Made by a program: the position numbers and the translations under genes. Below the pieces are notes generated by a model. It was given only the letters and a program-made list of their open reading frames with translations, was not told where the DNA came from and did not search any database. DNA of 64,000 bases from Paragordius varius (Eukaryota; Nematomorpha). Positions 1 through 12,895 of this stretch are shown one piece after another (positions within the stretch are counted from its first letter, which is position 1; every line of letters begins with the position of its first letter). The DNA lies in NCBI GenBank assembly GCA_964247055.1, contig OZ176052.1, positions 2,294,001 through 2,358,000 of the forward strand, written 5' to 3'.

Positions 1-330
1 ATATATATAATATATATGCAGTGAAGATTAAAATTATAAATAAAAAGCGTAAAAAGTAAAACGCAAATTTTTATCCATAAATACAGACATACTTTTATAA
101 ACTTTGATTTTTTTGAAAAAAATTATGATTACGATTTATAGAGTATGTTATCGGCTCACATCACTATGCCTAGAATTGCAACCCAAAATAATGGGTTATG
201 TATGATAGATATTAAGGTTTATGGTTGCCATTATATTTATTTTAGCTTTTTTTGTAAAAAGCTGATATTATAGAGCAAATATTAAATTAAAATTATTCAT
301 TTATTAATACGAGATTTACGCTAGTTTATT

Positions 331-373
<43 letters not shown>

Positions 374-378
374 CCTAC
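1..378. other. Left edge, presumed kinesin intron
   Basis: Follows the donor of the last visible kinesin exon (378/377). Contains the AT microsatellite and the string ACGAGATTTACGCTAGT (309-325) shared with 10810-10826. No further exon recognised. Confidence 0.5.
330..373. repeat. (AT)n microsatellite
   Basis: Uninterrupted or nearly uninterrupted AT dinucleotides just past the last visible kinesin exon. Confidence 0.9.
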
Positions 379-3300
379 CTTTATGCATTTGTCGCGCGTT
401 CGGATTTTGGATTCATATCCATCGGTCAACCTTTTGATCGCTTTATTATGATATTGTCTACACATATAAAGATTATATAGATACAAAAATTTAAATATAC
501 AGAGTATTAAAATACATTTTCTCACTATTATCCTTAAAATTACGGTTGTAAGCTATATAATTAAAGAGGTAACTTATTTATATCCCAGCCCCATATTTTA
601 CAAACGTAATCATATAGAAAAAGTTTAGGGTGAAACTATGAGCTTTTGCCGAAAAATAGGGTTTTAACCTTTTAAAATCATCTCTATTTATTATATTAAA
701 CCCAAAATTTTATTTTAATATGAAGACAAAAACCATCAAGTATTAAGTAAGTATTCCCCAATATTGTAGATTTCTTATTCATCTGCATAATTTTAATGGT
801 CACATTATTATATCAATAATTATATTATAAATTTAAATGTAAACTTACTCGGATAATTCTAAATTTGTCTTGTACCATTCATAAAAAGTAGCTGATAAAT
901 CTCTACGCAATTTCATTTCCTCATTGAAATGTTTCTCTTCCAACGCTTTAAGATCCTGTTTTAAAATATGGTTTAAATTAAAAGTATACATAGAAAACCA
1001 ATTAAAATGATTATTTCATAACTAAATAATGCTGGTTTATTTTGTGATTAAAAATATAATATCCCGATTTAGTTATATTTTATCAAAAAATGAAACCAAA
1101 ACTGAACCAATTTGTGTTAACTCTTTATTTTCTAAAAAACCTAGCATAATAACTATTCCAGTTAAAATCCTTGCCTATATATTACCTTTTTACATTCTTC
1201 GAGATATTCATTTAGGTTATATGCATTGCCTTGAAAATCGTACAATATATTATCCTCTTGTTCGGTCGTTTTAGGGATAAATTCTGCATTAACCTTTATG
1301 TATGCGTATTGTATTGGAGCTCCATCAGGTTCTTTAACATGCATATAAAATAAATTATTCCTTCAATGTTTTATATACAAGACTTATTGTTAAGATATCA
1401 AAAAACATAATTACCTTAATTTTTTTGAAATAACCTATCGTTTTGGGTTACTAAATTGGGAAAAGAGATGTGAATTGTTAACATAATCAATTTAATATAT
1501 TTTACAATCATATGCGTTGCAATAAATATATTAAACTTTTACTTTTTAAAAAATATAGGATTATTTTTATGGCTCAAATTTCATCAAAATATGTAACGAT
1601 TTTAGTTAAACGCTTTTTCGGCGTTAAATACCAATGTTAGAACGGTTCGAATCAAATTAACGTTTAAGTACGGAGAGAATATATCTGATTATAATTAGAA
1701 TTGTATCACTAAGAAAAAAGAAGAATAGTACGTTAGCAATAAAGCAGCCGTTTGTGCCGCAATGCCACAGATATCAATATATTACCCTCCTAAATTAACC
1801 TATAATACAGTGTTTATAAATATATTTATGCTAGTAGTTTATTAAATATTGCCAGATAGAATTTCCAGTAAAGAGAAATATTTTATCGGTTAAAAGGAAG
1901 AAATAAGCGGAAAAATGCATAATTTTTATATGCATCAAATATAAGCCAAACATATTGATTTTTATTGTAATTACCATCTAGAAATAATTAAATTAAAAAA
2001 AGTTCAGTGTATTTTTACGCCCAAGGCCAATTTCACTCTTTTCCTTAAATAAACTTTAGAGACACGCTTAAAATTCATGAATGGTGAAAGTGATTTGTAA
2101 TAAACTCACAATTCTTATATACAATTATTATCGAATCAGTTAACTCATCGACTCAGTTAAAGTGACATCCACGTAACAAAGCACAATTACTTATTTATGA
2201 AACGCTAAAAATATAGTGTAAAAGTTTAAAACCTACCCTCTCCAATAGTTTGTAAATGATCGTTATCATGTTTAGATTTATCATAGTTTAATTCTTCTCT
2301 GGTAGCTAAGACATTTTTAGCATTGGCATAATTAAGATGTTTAAAAGATGTGCCACCATTGTTATTATTATACAGGGATCCTCCCAGCGGTCCATGGAGA
2401 TTAGTTAAACGAGTTAGGTTGTTAGTTTGAGCCAAAGACCGTATATTGTTGAGTATAAGCTAAAATAATAATTTTAAAATATAGTCAAAATACTGCTGAA
2501 AATAATTAATAAAAAGAATGCAGTGGCAGTGATGAAAAATATGTTTGAAATTCGGTAAAGATATATATACATAAATATAGGAGCCCTAAAATTACATAAG
2601 GCATGATATTTTTAGAGATTTTTTTTGTTTTGTGATGCTTAAATGGCAAAAAAAATTTATTTATGTTCTCTGGTCTAACACAGACATGACAACACTAACT
2701 CAAGTTAAACCTTTGACCTAGGTTAGCGAAAACCATTTTCTAGTGTTTAACAATTAAATAATTTTTTAGAAAAATAATTTTTGATTGTTTCGATTCCAAG
2801 CTTACTATTTAGTAGAGTTTTACAAAAAATGTCATATGAATGACATTGGATTAAAATATACTTATGTTTTACATTTAGTTATAATAATTATATATACGTT
2901 AAAAACTAACCCTAAAAAACCTTCAGGATTTAAAAAGTTTAATGTAACTAACCTACCTTTTTAGCTAGGGCTGAGAATTTAAGAGAATGCAATGTTTCCG
3001 AATACATACTTTCCAATTTGCTAATATTGACTATCATAGAGATTTGTGAATGAGATTGCATGAAATAATTTTGAAATAGCCGTGTAAGTTTGCTTTCACG
3101 GAAAGGGATTATTTTGGGTTTTTCTCTGAACGTTTAAAATAATATATTTTGTAACATATAGTTTTATAATAAAATATAATTATTTCCAAACTAATTTTAA
3201 AATATGATAAATATAAATATCAAAGATATTCGTCGATATTTAAGTAATATGTTAATTATTAGGAAATAAAATATCGTTTAAAACCATTTTAACATCATTT

Positions 3301-3353
<53 letters not shown>

Positions 3354-6300
3354 AATTCCAGATCTTATATAATAAAATATTCAATTAAACAAAGAAAAAT
3401 CATAACTAAACTGACTCACTTATGTAATTGATTGTATTTAATGATTTGCAAACACTTTGATAAAGTTAGTAGGGATGTGTTAATATTTCTCGCTTCAAAT
3501 AAGCGATCACCAACGTTTCCAGTTTTAACGCTTCGTTCCGCACCAGCCAAATCACAAAAAACATATCTATAACAGATAAATTATACCATTTACAATTCAA
3601 ATTCACCCTTGAACAATTCAAATTTACCCTCAAACAAATCGAATTCACCCTCAAACAAATCGAATTCACCCTCAAACAATTTAAATTCACCCTAAACTAA
3701 ATTGTGTGTTTTTAAAAATTAAATAATACCTATTATATTTTTTAACAAAAATTTTGTTTAAAAATTAAAATAATACTGAAAATGTAATAAACTATGCCCA
3801 ATAAAGATATAATTCATATTAATGATGAGTTATATTAGCCCGAAAACATATATTTTATTTTCAAGGTGAATTTGAAATGTTCAAGGGTGAATTTAAATTG
3901 TTCAAAAGTGAATTTGAATTGTTAAAGGGTGAATATGAATTGTAAATTATAGGTTTAAATAAATCAAAATTTAAATTATCTAAATGATTATAATAAAAAA
4001 TTTTAATTTATATGAACAATTGTTACTATCTTTAGAATAGCAAACATATCATAATTAATAAAGAAAAAATATTCAAATAAATAATTGCTATATATATAGT
4101 AATGTATACTCATTAACGTTAATAATTTGATGTGGTTGATTTTTGATACACCGATGCAATTTGATTGTAAATATGGAATGACTAAAATTCAAAAATGAAA
4201 ACAAAAAACATTAATTATATACCATCAGTAAAAATTAAAATTATAATGACAAAATAAACTATAATTTTTTTAAAGAAAATTATAATTTGAATCTTTGATA
4301 TAAACTATATAATTCATATGATGCCAATGTTAAAATATTATTCTTAAGCCAAACACACGGTTAAAATCTAAAAATCATGGAAAAATAAAATATAATTTTC
4401 ATTAGATAAAAAAATAGCATTTATTTTTTAAAGTTATCTCTTTATTTTTGTATCCATTATTAAATACTTGAGTACAAATATAAAAATTTAGTGCTAAAAT
4501 ATTTAAAACCTTCGGCTTGAATTGTAATTAAGCATGGTTGAAGCCATTTTCAAGTTACGTTTCCCCTTATCCAGGTAGGCTAAAACTTCACTCAAAGATG
4601 CAACATATATTTCACTAAGATCTAAATTAATATAAATTTTGCATAAAATAATTTATACATATAAATATCATATAGCCTTGATCAAAAAATAAAAAATTTA
4701 AAATTAGAATCGCGTTTTAACGGGGTTAAAATAAAAATTGACCCGTCGGTTTCAAAGGCAATCATTTACAGCCATAACCAATCAACATTATAACTAGGTA
4801 ATACTTTAGAAATTAACCAAAAATAATTTAAAAAAAAAGTTAAATAAAAATTATACATTTCATTTAATATTTATATTTATGACAATGAAGGATCGAATTT
4901 TTGAGTATTTAATAGTTAGTACAGTAAAAACTGAAATTATACGGACAAAAGGTAAAAATATAAAGACAAATATTTTTTTACAAAAGACATCCATACTTTT
5001 TAAAACCTTAATTTTCGCTATATATAATATTTAATTACAATCGTACATAATTTTTTGTGCTACCAATTTCTACCAATTTACATTTCTATTTTATATTTTG
5101 CAGTTTAAAACAATCAGTTGTATTTAAAAAATTTGGTTGTTCCTTAGAAAAAAATATTTCTCTTTATTTTTTTACGTTTTGTCCATAGTATAATTTCAAT
5201 TTTTACTGTAAAAACAGTCAAAGTCGATCAAAATACATTCATAACGGGTCATATTCATCAACTACCCCCGATTTACAATATAAAAACAACATTTCTTTTA
5301 ACAGAAAAAAAATGATAAAATCAAATATAAATTTATCGGAAAATATTATAAGTAAAAAAGTGTTACTTTTGATATAAACATTTCCCTCCTTATCTTCACC
5401 AAGGGGTAGGGCTCGTCTTTTAAAATTTTTGGAGTTTCCAACATTACCGGCCAATCCACCCCCGCAAACAGAAGTTAGAAAGGGATTTTTCTGTACAAAA
5501 TAAAATGGCAATATTTTATAATATACGATTTACACATCGAATTGACCCTTGAACATTTCAAGAGTTAATTTACAATATATTGGATATAAAATATTTTTTC
5601 TGTCATAGTTTATTCTTTTTTCCTGTATTATGATAATCTTCAAGTGTATACATTTTATAAAAATATCAATAGCAAATTTATAATTTTTAAAAACACCATT
5701 TATTTATTTTTAGGGTATGAATTTAAAATGCCCGAGGGTGAATTTGTAATATTCAAGGGTAAATATGAAGTGTGAGAGGTGAATTTGCGCTGTAAATGGT
5801 ATAAATGGACAAAAATGCAATTTATTTAATAAATATTTTTCATTTAACAGGAAAATGTCCAAAAATACAACAAAAATCATTTCAATCAGAGTTTATTATA
5901 CCATAATTGGATGATGTTTCATTTTATTTTTATTTTTTTCATTTTAAAATAGAATACGTAAATTTAATTGAAACATATATTTACATAAAATATTAATTGA
6001 TCATTTACATTATTATAAGGGTTTGAGGCAACAGAATGGATACTATTCATGGAAGATGGGACGCTTGAAGTTGTATTCGCAGAATTTTGACTAAAAATAT
6101 AAAAATACAAAACCAAATAGTTTAGATATTATTTTCCATTATGAAAAAATCAAATCATTTTAAATGATTAATCTATATTATTAAAAATAAAATAATGTAG
6201 TAAAATCTAATAATGTATACTTAAGAAAGGTATTATTGTTTTTAATAACCATATAAGTAGGTTTATTTGAATTACATTTCTGTAGTGTAAATGATAATTG

Positions 6301-6951
6301 TTAAAAAAAGTTTACTTGAGGTAATCAAATATCTACATTTTAATTTGATTGAGTTATTTAAAACATTCAATACGCATATTATTTAGATTTCTATTTTCAA
6401 TATATTTGTTAAAAATTATCCAAAAAGTTATTTAAACATACATACATACCCTCCTCCTATTCCACTATTTCCAACAGTATTAAGTTTAGAAACATTTTCA
6501 TCAAAACCGCTACTTTGTTGCAATTTGCTTTTATTAGCGCCCCATAGGAGATTGCTTTCAGATGCGGATGAACCCGTAAGTAAAGAATTTTTATTGCTGT
6601 TCTCCTTTTTACTATTTTTATTGTTATTACAATTATAATAATAAGGTTGAGCCCGATGAGATGATGCCATATTACGTGTTACTGGTCGTAAATTTTGTAA
6701 TGATTTTTGTTTGTAACTAAAGAGCGAATAAAATATGAATATAAAGTTTATTTAATAAATTATCTAAAAAGATTATGCTTTTTTGTTAAGAGAAAGAATT
6801 GAGTTATATAGTACTAATTGGTCAAATAAGTAGAATTCGTAACTTGTTGATTAAAAAAATTAAACTAAATATAAATATTAGTTGGGAAATAATATTCTTT
6901 TACAATAGATCAATATAAAAAAACATTTTTTGATAGGAAATGAAAGGGTTA

Positions 6952-6995
<44 letters not shown>

Positions 6996-9900
6996 TTAGA
7001 AATAAATTTTATGAAGCAATGAGTATAAATAAAAATGATATTTGTTATGAGTAATTTTTAAAATTTTTAGATTATTAACAATAAAAAACATGATCAATTC
7101 ATTCCATATATTACACACCTCAAATTCCCCTTGAATTCAGATTCACCCTTAAACAATTCGAATTTACCCTAAAAATAAACTATTTGGATATTGTTTACGC
7201 TGAAGTGTGATTGTATTATTATATAAATATAATTCAGCTAAAATTATATAAATTTATTATGATATTTCGATTACTACAAATAATCTTTGTCAAATGTAAA
7301 AATAAAATTAAAATATAAACTAAAATTTAAATTAATAATTTTAGCTGAATTATATTTATATAATAATAAATTATTTGTTTTCGGGCTAAAATATCTTTTT
7401 ATTAATTTAAATATTTCTTTATGGCATAGTTTACTATTTTTTCAGTATTATGTTAAGATTAAAGAGATTTTATCTAAAAAAAATAAAAATAATAATAATT
7501 TTTAATATTTGAAAACACATAATTTATTTTAGGGTGAATTTGAATTGTTTAAGGGGTGATAATATGAACTGTAAATAATAATTATTATAGTAAAGTTTGT
7601 TTCATTAAATGTCATTTCCTTTTAAGTCTTTTATAGTTTTAATTCAAAGTATAAATAAATATGTAAAATCTTAACCAATGATCACACCTTTTTAAGCTTC
7701 TAAATAAAAACTTTTCAATTCTTTTATGGAAAAAGCAAAAATCAAAAAAAAAATCTTACCCCAGCCCCTTTGAATTGTAATCTATACCTCCTCCACAACT
7801 TTTATCATTGTTTGCGGCGGACACAGTTAGGAGATCAAAAATTTGTTCATTATAAATTTCAAGGAATGATACTGTGAAATAAAAACTCGAATTGCCTATA
7901 ATTTGGTTGTGTTCAGGTGACAATCCTAATTCACTATCCACATCTTTAGCCATAAGTTGGAATAAATCTTCGTTTGAGGTGGCATTCAAGTTTTTGCTAT
8001 CACAATCTATTAATTTACAATCGAAAATTTTTGAAAACACTTTTCAATGGGATGTGTGATGTGGAAAAATAAAATGCAAAGATATATTGTAATGGTAAAA
8101 AAACGGATTAATAATAATGATTTAGTTAGTATTAACCATTGTTAAACCCGTAAAATAATGATAAACGAAAATTAAATAGTAAAATTCAAATTCAACGGAA
8201 AATTAAATTTCACATTGAAAAAACTATATAATGATATGTGAAACTCTTGGCGATCGCATATTAGTTTCGTGCTTGTTAGCACTCATCAGTACGACGCAAC
8301 TATTTGACTACTATTGGTTTTCACATATCAATTTCATATATATCCAACTTTCCAATTTTGGTATTAACAGTCGGTTATATGAAATTAAAATGAAAACTTA
8401 ATTGACATTAATGGTATTAAACTAAATTTTTTAACATAAATTAAAATTAACACTAGGTTTAACCCAAGATTTCAATTATAGCTACTTTGGATTTTCTTAG
8501 AAATCAAATGATTAGCGAAGCAGTTCTTTTTTAGTTAAAAAAACGTAAAATATGTATTCTAATGGCAAATGACAGATTGATTATGGGTTTTTAACCAATT
8601 ATTTAACACAAAATACTAAAAGAAGTTTTACTTTGTTTTGTTTGATTCGGTTATCCATATTTATAAATTATCAATTTATAATTCATATAAAATACTATGA
8701 TAGTCTGTTATGAAAACACCCAAAATTAAGTATTCTCTAAAAATTATATTATTTGTTATTTATCAATATAACATACTATTACAACACCAATTTGAATCTG
8801 TAAAATTGATTTTTAAAAGAGTTACCTGTATTTTCCTTAGCTTTATCTTCGGTTGAATTTTGATTTGCATGCTATAAAATAAATATAAAAATAAATAAAA
8901 ATAAAGGAATTTTATTAATATTATGTGATAAAAGTTATTTTTACCAAAGTATTGTTTGAACCAATCAAATTATCCTTTAATGCCATAAATATGGTGGCTA
9001 AAAAGCGTGGCAAAATCCCCATGTTGGATATGTTACCTATTTAAATCAGTGTGTGAATATATAATCTGTTTTTTACGTATACCATTTACACTTCAAATTT
9101 ACCACTGAAAATTAAAATTCCCTCTCAAACAATTTAAATTTCACCTTAAATAAAATTTTGTGTTCTTTAAGGTTAAAAATTACCAATATTTTTATATTTT
9201 TAAAAAATAAAAATTTTGTTTTAAATTAAAATAATACTGAAAAAGTAAAAAACTAAGCCATTAAGATATATTTCATACTATGGATGAGTTATATTAGCCC
9301 GAAATTACATAATTAATTTTTAGGGTGAATTGAAATTGATTGATGGTGATTTTGAATTGTTCGAGAGTGAATTTGTATTTAAATTTGATTTGTAAATGGT
9401 ATATTATAAAATAATTGCACATGAAAATAAAAGATTAAAATAATAAATTATTAAAAAAGAGAGTTGCAAAAAATCTAACTTAACACTTGGATACAAAACA
9501 CTCATTTCAGTCCCTCGATTCAAATTGGGGTATTTGGATACCCCAGGCCTGTTTAAAATCAAATACTTTAAAAAGTATGGAAGGAATCGAAACCATGGCA
9601 AAATTTTGCACTTATATAACATTAATAAACCAAATTATATAAAAAAATTTATTCAAAAATACTTGTTATTTCTTATTTTAAGCTGAAACCTAAAGGCAAA
9701 ATTTTGTCAACGTGACATGTGTGAAATTATTAATCAAAAATTAATATAAAATAAACCGTTCTTTCTAATTCTATCGATGTTAGATGTAATTAAAAAAAAT
9801 AAGCTTTAATTTTACCCTTAAAATTAAATGAAGACGATAATTTGCAAAATTTTGTTAAATAAAAATGGCGTCGAAGTAGTTTGACATGGAACTGTTTTTT

Positions 9901-10914
9901 CAAATATTTTGGCATATTTATATAATTTTTATTAGGATAGAGGCATAAATTTAAATTGGAACCGTTTCCTTTAGTATTTTTTTAAAAATATTAATTTAAA
10001 TTTAGTCTGGGGTATTTAGATACCCCAATTTGAATCGAAGTGTTAATATAAAAAAAATTAATTTTTGTCAAGTAGAAATAATTCGCTCACAATAATCAAA
10101 TGTTTTTACCAAAGGCTTCTGCAATAATTTACAATTAAAAGTTTAAACTTTTAGTAAATAAATAAAACATATACTTTAGCACAAAAAACTAAATTTTAGC
10201 GGTGTAATGTTTAATATACTATTTTTTTGCAAAAAAATGCATCTAAATATCCAGGAATCTATATATTTATAAAAATGGAAAATGCTGGCTTTGTGATCTG
10301 GTACAGGAAAACCGGTAGACCCATTCAAATCCAAACTTCGAAAAAATATAATCATTAATGAATGCCCCGACAATAGCTTCGCCCTTTTTTGGAATTAGGT
10401 CCCCAGTTCGGGCCCACCCCGTGTGAAAAATGGGTTAAGTCAATTTTTTGGAGAACGTGTTGGACCATTCGATTTCAAATATGATTTTTGTTACTTATTT
10501 TTGATCGCGCTGAACATAGTCGACTCACTTTTTTGATTTAGGCCCTCTTTTTACCCGCTCCCTTTGTAAAATGCCATTTTTTTTCAAAAAACAAAGTCCA
10601 CAAAAATAATTTTTTAAATCTATTTTTTCCCCAAGTAAACAATAAATTAGTATGAATGCACCGTTTTAAGATTCCTATGAGATCATAGCTATTAAATAAT
10701 GTTTCGAAATAATCCACATATGTAGATCATTTTATTGTCCCTTTTTTCAAATAACCCCCCCCCCCCCCCTTTCAGAAATCCAAAGGACTTCCTCGGGCTG
10801 CGTAGCAGCACGAGATTTACGCTAGTATTTAATAAATATTCAATGATAAAAAACTTTGATCATAAAGAGAATAATTTCAACATCTTATTTTTTGGATATG
10901 ATTAAACCAAATCA

Positions 10915-10950
<36 letters not shown>

Positions 10951-11718
10951 CGCAATCATATATATTTTGCGATGGAAATAAAATTTATCTTTTTTTGTGC
11001 AAAACAAAATTAACCTTGCATAGTGTAAGTTTTTCCTGAATTACTGATTCCATACGTAAACAGCAGATATGAGTAATCGGAAGTTATAAATTTTTTAATG
11101 TTTTCAGACAAGCAATGTCGGTAGACATCTTTTTGCGTTGAATGTTCATCGAAAATACGGGTGTAATAAAAACGAAAGAGTCGATTCATAGTTGATTTGA
11201 CAACCAACGATTTATTTTCTTCTTCGATGGATAATTTATACTAAAAAAATTGTAGAATTAGTTTGCTCTTAAAACCTAAATTTAAGAGACCTTCAATAAA
11301 CACACTACCGTAATTATCACATTTACAAATAGATATAGACAATTTTTTACAAAAATCTTATATAAAATGCATCATATAAATTGCAAAAGTACTAATCAAA
11401 ATATTTTAAACCAAATTGATATATTAATATATAGATTGATTATAGAAATTATAATATATACTGAAATTTCCATAATACTAATTTAGGAGATATACTTAAA
11501 AAAATTTTTTTCAAAATATAATAAAATACTTCATTATCTTGGGATAGATTGGGACGAATTCGTAAAAACACTTGTAGCGCACCAGCAAGCAAACTTTGCC
11601 TTGTCTCGGGATCTTTTTGGAAAAACTCATTATCAAAATCAACGTTTAAATTTTTGATGACATTATTTTCATATATTTCTTCATGCTCTTCTTCGTATTC
11701 TTCAATGATGTAAGACAT
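379..11718 (-). CDS. Kinesin-6 (KIF20/MKLP2-like) motor protein, 3' end outside window
   Basis: Plus-end microtubule motor of the kinesin-6 class, which acts on the central spindle in late mitosis. Exons in transcript order: 11718-11530, 11240-11015, 9036-8945, 8871-8826, 8039-7760, 6716-6450, 6090-6009, 5490-5367, 4621-4510, 4181-4110, 3566-3420, 3125-2957, 2459-2237, 1331-1186, 955-849, 457-379; all have GT-AG ends and matching phases (787 codons seen). Seen: an acidic N-terminus, VFLRIRP, P-loop GISNSGKTYTMQG (residues about 127-139), GILPRFL, FLEIYNEQIFDLL, switch I NSSRSHS, switch II DLAGAERS, NINTSL, PFRESKLTRLF and the motor end LKFSALAKK. N-x-GKT with GILPR is the KIF20 signature. An Asn/Ser-rich insert of about 170 residues (exons 5-8) lies between the EIYNE helix and GEDKEGNVYIK. 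After the motor (about residue 602) come a loop and charged coiled-coil exons (KALEEKHFNEEMKLRRDL). The start is the only ATG opening this frame. The tail lies past the left edge. Class is confident; KIF20A versus KIF20B is not resolved. Confidence 0.9.
3304..3348. repeat. (AT)n microsatellite
   Basis: About 22 AT units in kinesin intron 11. Confidence 0.95.
3582..3951. mobile_element. Family A palindromic element (kinesin intron 10)
   Basis: TATACCATTTACAATTC end with five units of the type AATTCAAATTCACCCTTGAA; inverted units at the right end. Its left end lies 14 nt from the splice acceptor of the next exon, so it supplies most of that intron end. Confidence 0.75.
5521..5803. mobile_element. 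Family A element, degenerate (kinesin intron 7)
   Basis: Right end GAATTTGCGCTGTAAATGGTATA clear; left end eroded. Confidence 0.6.
6955..6991. repeat. (AT)n microsatellite
   Basis: About 18 AT units in kinesin intron 5. Confidence 0.95.
7108..7580. mobile_element. Family A element, degenerate (kinesin intron 5)
   Basis: CCCTTAAACAATTCGAATTTACCC units on the left, inverted GGGTGAATTTGAATTGTTTAA on the right, with an extra internal inverted stretch (TTAGCTGAATTATATT). Confidence 0.6.
8132..8606 (-). mobile_element. Family D inverted-repeat element with hammerhead core (copy 1, decayed)
   Basis: The left end (AACCATTGTTAAACCCGTAA...) resembles the terminal repeat of the 48985 copy. The right end near 8581-8606 is weakly inverted to it. 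The centre shares GTTTCGTGCTTGTTAGCACT and more with copy 2. It lies in kinesin intron 4. The ends are approximate. Confidence 0.6.
8233..8329 (-). ncRNA. Hammerhead ribozyme, copy 1 (probably weakened)
   Basis: On the minus strand CUGAUGA, stem II GUGCU-AACA-AGCAC and GAAAC are intact. Stem I starts UCGUA/UGCGA. The helix III / cleavage stretch is CUAAUA, so the single C-G pair of copy 2 is lost. An outer stem GAUAUGUG / CACAUAUC encloses it. Cleavage, if any, would fall at 8259/8258. Confidence 0.65.
9078..9403. mobile_element. Family A element (kinesin intron 2)
   Basis: Complete ends TATACCATTTACACTTCAAA and TGTAAATGGTATA; shared core TATGCC/ATGAGTTATATTAGCCCGAA. Confidence 0.75.
9480..10049. 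mobile_element. Family B element, copy 1 (kinesin intron 2)
   Basis: Bounded by TTAACACTTGGATAC...ATTGGGGTATTTGGATACCCC on the left and GGGGTATTTAGATACCCC...GAAGTGTTAATA on the right. Each boundary is itself a palindrome. No coding frame. Confidence 0.7.
10050..10830. other. GC-richer block of unknown origin (kinesin intron 2)
   Basis: Contains unusually GC-rich text (GTTCGGGCCCACCCCGTGTG), a run of 15 C at about 10757, and ends CACGAGATTTACGCTAGT, a string also found at 309-325. No long frame. Probably a decayed mobile element; type not recognised. Confidence 0.35.
10918..10948. repeat. (AT)n microsatellite
   Basis: About 15 AT units in kinesin intron 2. Confidence 0.95.
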
Positions 11719-12895
11719 GTAAAATATTTTAGAAAATTATGCGAAAAACAAAATTTGAATCAAGCGGTTAAACATAAAATCATAAAAGTTACTCTTTTCT
11801 GTTAAAACTTTATAGGGCTTATTTATATGTAAACTAGAAATTTAAAAATTATATTTGTGTGATATGGCATATTATTTTAATGATCGAAAAGCTAGATTGC
11901 TATAGATCTGAATTTATCTGGATCGAGCCATTTTTTTCTTTTGGTTATTTCCTAGGTTTCGCTGCATAGCGTTTCACTTTACTACTATTTTTAATAATAT
12001 TACATAAAACATATTTTAATCGAAAAAAAAGATCTATGCTTTCGTTTTGGGGCTCACGAGTCAAACGAGTTATGTTTTTTGGTGATTGATCCATATCAAA
12101 AATTGCAAAAAGCACAGAGCGCTTAATTTTTTTCATGAAGAGAGTGAAAGTTATAGTCACAATCATTTATGGAAATTTTTCAACCCACAATTTGAAATTA
12201 AAATTTTTGAAGGATACTGTGGTCTATTAAATATGTTATGAATTTATTATTAAATAACAAAAATCTTCATGTTATGATTTTTGTTTCTATAATTCTATGA
12301 TGTAACAAAATTATATAGATTAAATACCCGATTCATCAAACAGTTCGAGAGCTTATTACTAATTTACATTCCAATTTTATCTCGCTGACATTTTGGGTAA
12401 GTTTTTTAGCCCATACCCATAAAAAAGTAACAAATCACTGTTCAAAATTGATTGTTATAAAATTAAACCATTTTTTCCATATTACACATTGTTCACAAAA
12501 AAACATGATGAAATATATATATTTCGAGGTGCTTTTACTTTTGGGTTTTAATAAAAGTTATTTACACTTTTGTGGAAAGTGCTACATATTAGGAAATGGC
12601 ATTGAGCACATTTTTTGTAATAAAATTTACAGGAGCTAAAAATGCTTTATTTTAAAAATTATCACTAAAATATATCATAACTACTTATAAAAGCAAAACA
12701 ATTGTCCCAAAAATATCCCAATTTTTTTCATCTAAAACAGAGATCCTTTAAAATAAATGCAAAAATGCCAGGGGTACGTGATGAAATTTTAAATATATGC
12801 TAAAATACAAAAATTTGATTTTTAGCGAAACTTTGTTGAAGCCTACCTCATCCTTTTTTCATGTTTATGATATAAAAACGCATATAGATACTATA

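Noticed and set aside
11945-12166. 73-codon minus-strand frame upstream of kinesin
   Set aside because: Not in phase with a splice to the kinesin start exon and no homology seen; mentioned in the intergenic entry only.
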